Translations under genes and position numbers: made by a program | Notes under the pieces: model-generated | Databases searched by the model: none | Told to the model about the DNA's origin: nothing | The model's input: the letters and a program-made list of their open reading frames with translations, nothing else | Assembly (NCBI GenBank): GCA_016838945.1 | Contig: JADLKP010000151.1 | Location: 1 to 5,524 of the forward strand | Length of the DNA stretch: 5,524 nt | Direction: 5' to 3' | Source of the DNA: Methanobrevibacter sp. | GTDB lineage: Archaea > Methanobacteriota > Methanobacteria > Methanobacteriales > Methanobacteriaceae | Part shown: positions 5,434 through 5,524 of the stretch, piece after piece | How the letters are laid out: every line of letters starts with the position of its first letter | Numbering within the stretch: the stretch's first letter is position 1

Positions 5434-5484
5434 ATAAAAAAATAGTCTTTGAAAAATAAGATACCATTGAAGCAAAAAGTATGA
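5434..5484 (+). pseudogene. Decayed copy of the next gene's start
   Basis: Positions 5434-5475 align without gaps, at an offset of 47, with the first 14 codons of the frame beginning at 5481. Thirty-five of 42 bases agree, and all seven differences are third codon positions. Five are synonymous (two AAG/AAA, ATA/ATT, CCA/CCC, TTG/TTA). The other two abolish the start (ATA for ATG) and create a stop (TAG for TAT). Beyond the stop, the copy continues as SLKNKIPLKQKV and ends at a TGA (5482-5484) that overlaps the downstream ATG. This is best read as the remnant of a paralogous gene's 5' end. A short TTG-initiated leader peptide is a less likely alternative. Confidence 0.45.
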
Positions 5485-5524
5485 AAAAATATTCTTTGAA
5501 AAATAAAATTCCCTTAAAACAAGA
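5481..5524 (+). CDS. 5' end of an unidentified gene cut by the window edge
   Basis: An open frame starts at ATG 5481 and reads MKKYSLKNKIPLKQ to the edge. Fourteen codons are too few to recognise a family. The basic, polar start shows no hydrophobic signal segment so far. Support for its being a real gene is indirect: its upstream copy differs only at third codon positions, as expected of protein-coding ancestry, and a TATA box with a metal-type operator lies at a suitable distance. Against it, no Shine-Dalgarno sequence precedes the ATG. If real, it is divergent from the methyltransferase and probably shares its operator. Confidence 0.4.
   Translation, partial: MKKYSLKNKIPLKQ

Overview
The window looks like a low-GC methanogenic archaeon, most likely Methanobrevibacter or a close relative in the Methanobacteriales. 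The evidence is a full-length archaeal group II chaperonin (thermosome) gene, very AT-rich A/T-tract intergenic DNA, TTTATATA-type TATA boxes, and Shine-Dalgarno sequences matching the archaeal 16S tail. The genus is an inference; the assignment to archaea is firm.

Layout. Positions 1-290 carry no gene: an A-rich low-complexity stretch (1-180), then two stem-loops that form the 3' end of the thermosome transcript. The thermosome subunit gene lies at 291-1946 on the minus strand. Positions 1947-2202 hold its leader and promoter and the terminator of the next minus-strand unit. Minus-strand genes at 2607-3146 (hexapeptide-repeat O-acetyltransferase) and 2203-2595 (NTF2/SnoaL-like small protein) are 11 bp apart and look like one operon. 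Divergent from them on the plus strand are a MarR-family regulator (3261-3683) and a flavodoxin (3762-4268). The 114-bp divergent region holds two 12-bp palindromes, each abutting one of two opposed TATA boxes. This suggests a single switch in which the MarR protein represses both directions.

Between the flavodoxin and the convergent methyltransferase gene (4571-5350, minus) lies a 53-bp tandem repeat: four full copies and one partial copy. It is rich in T tracts and starts almost at the flavodoxin stop codon, as though the gene's own terminator had been amplified.

Upstream of the methyltransferase (an LCM/Tcmp-type class I SAM enzyme) is a perfect 22-bp palindrome with core TTAGGTATACCTAA. 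It resembles operators of the DtxR/MntR metal-sensor family and is flanked on both sides by outward-facing TATA boxes. At the right edge a plus-strand reading frame starts (MKKYSLKNKIPLKQ...). It is preceded by a 47-bp-offset copy of its own first codons that differs only at third codon positions, which looks like a relict of a paralogous gene start.

Taken together, the window has one housekeeping chaperone gene, one probable MarR-controlled accessory or stress locus, and one probable metal-regulated divergent locus cut by the window edge. No RNA gene, CRISPR array or insertion sequence was seen.
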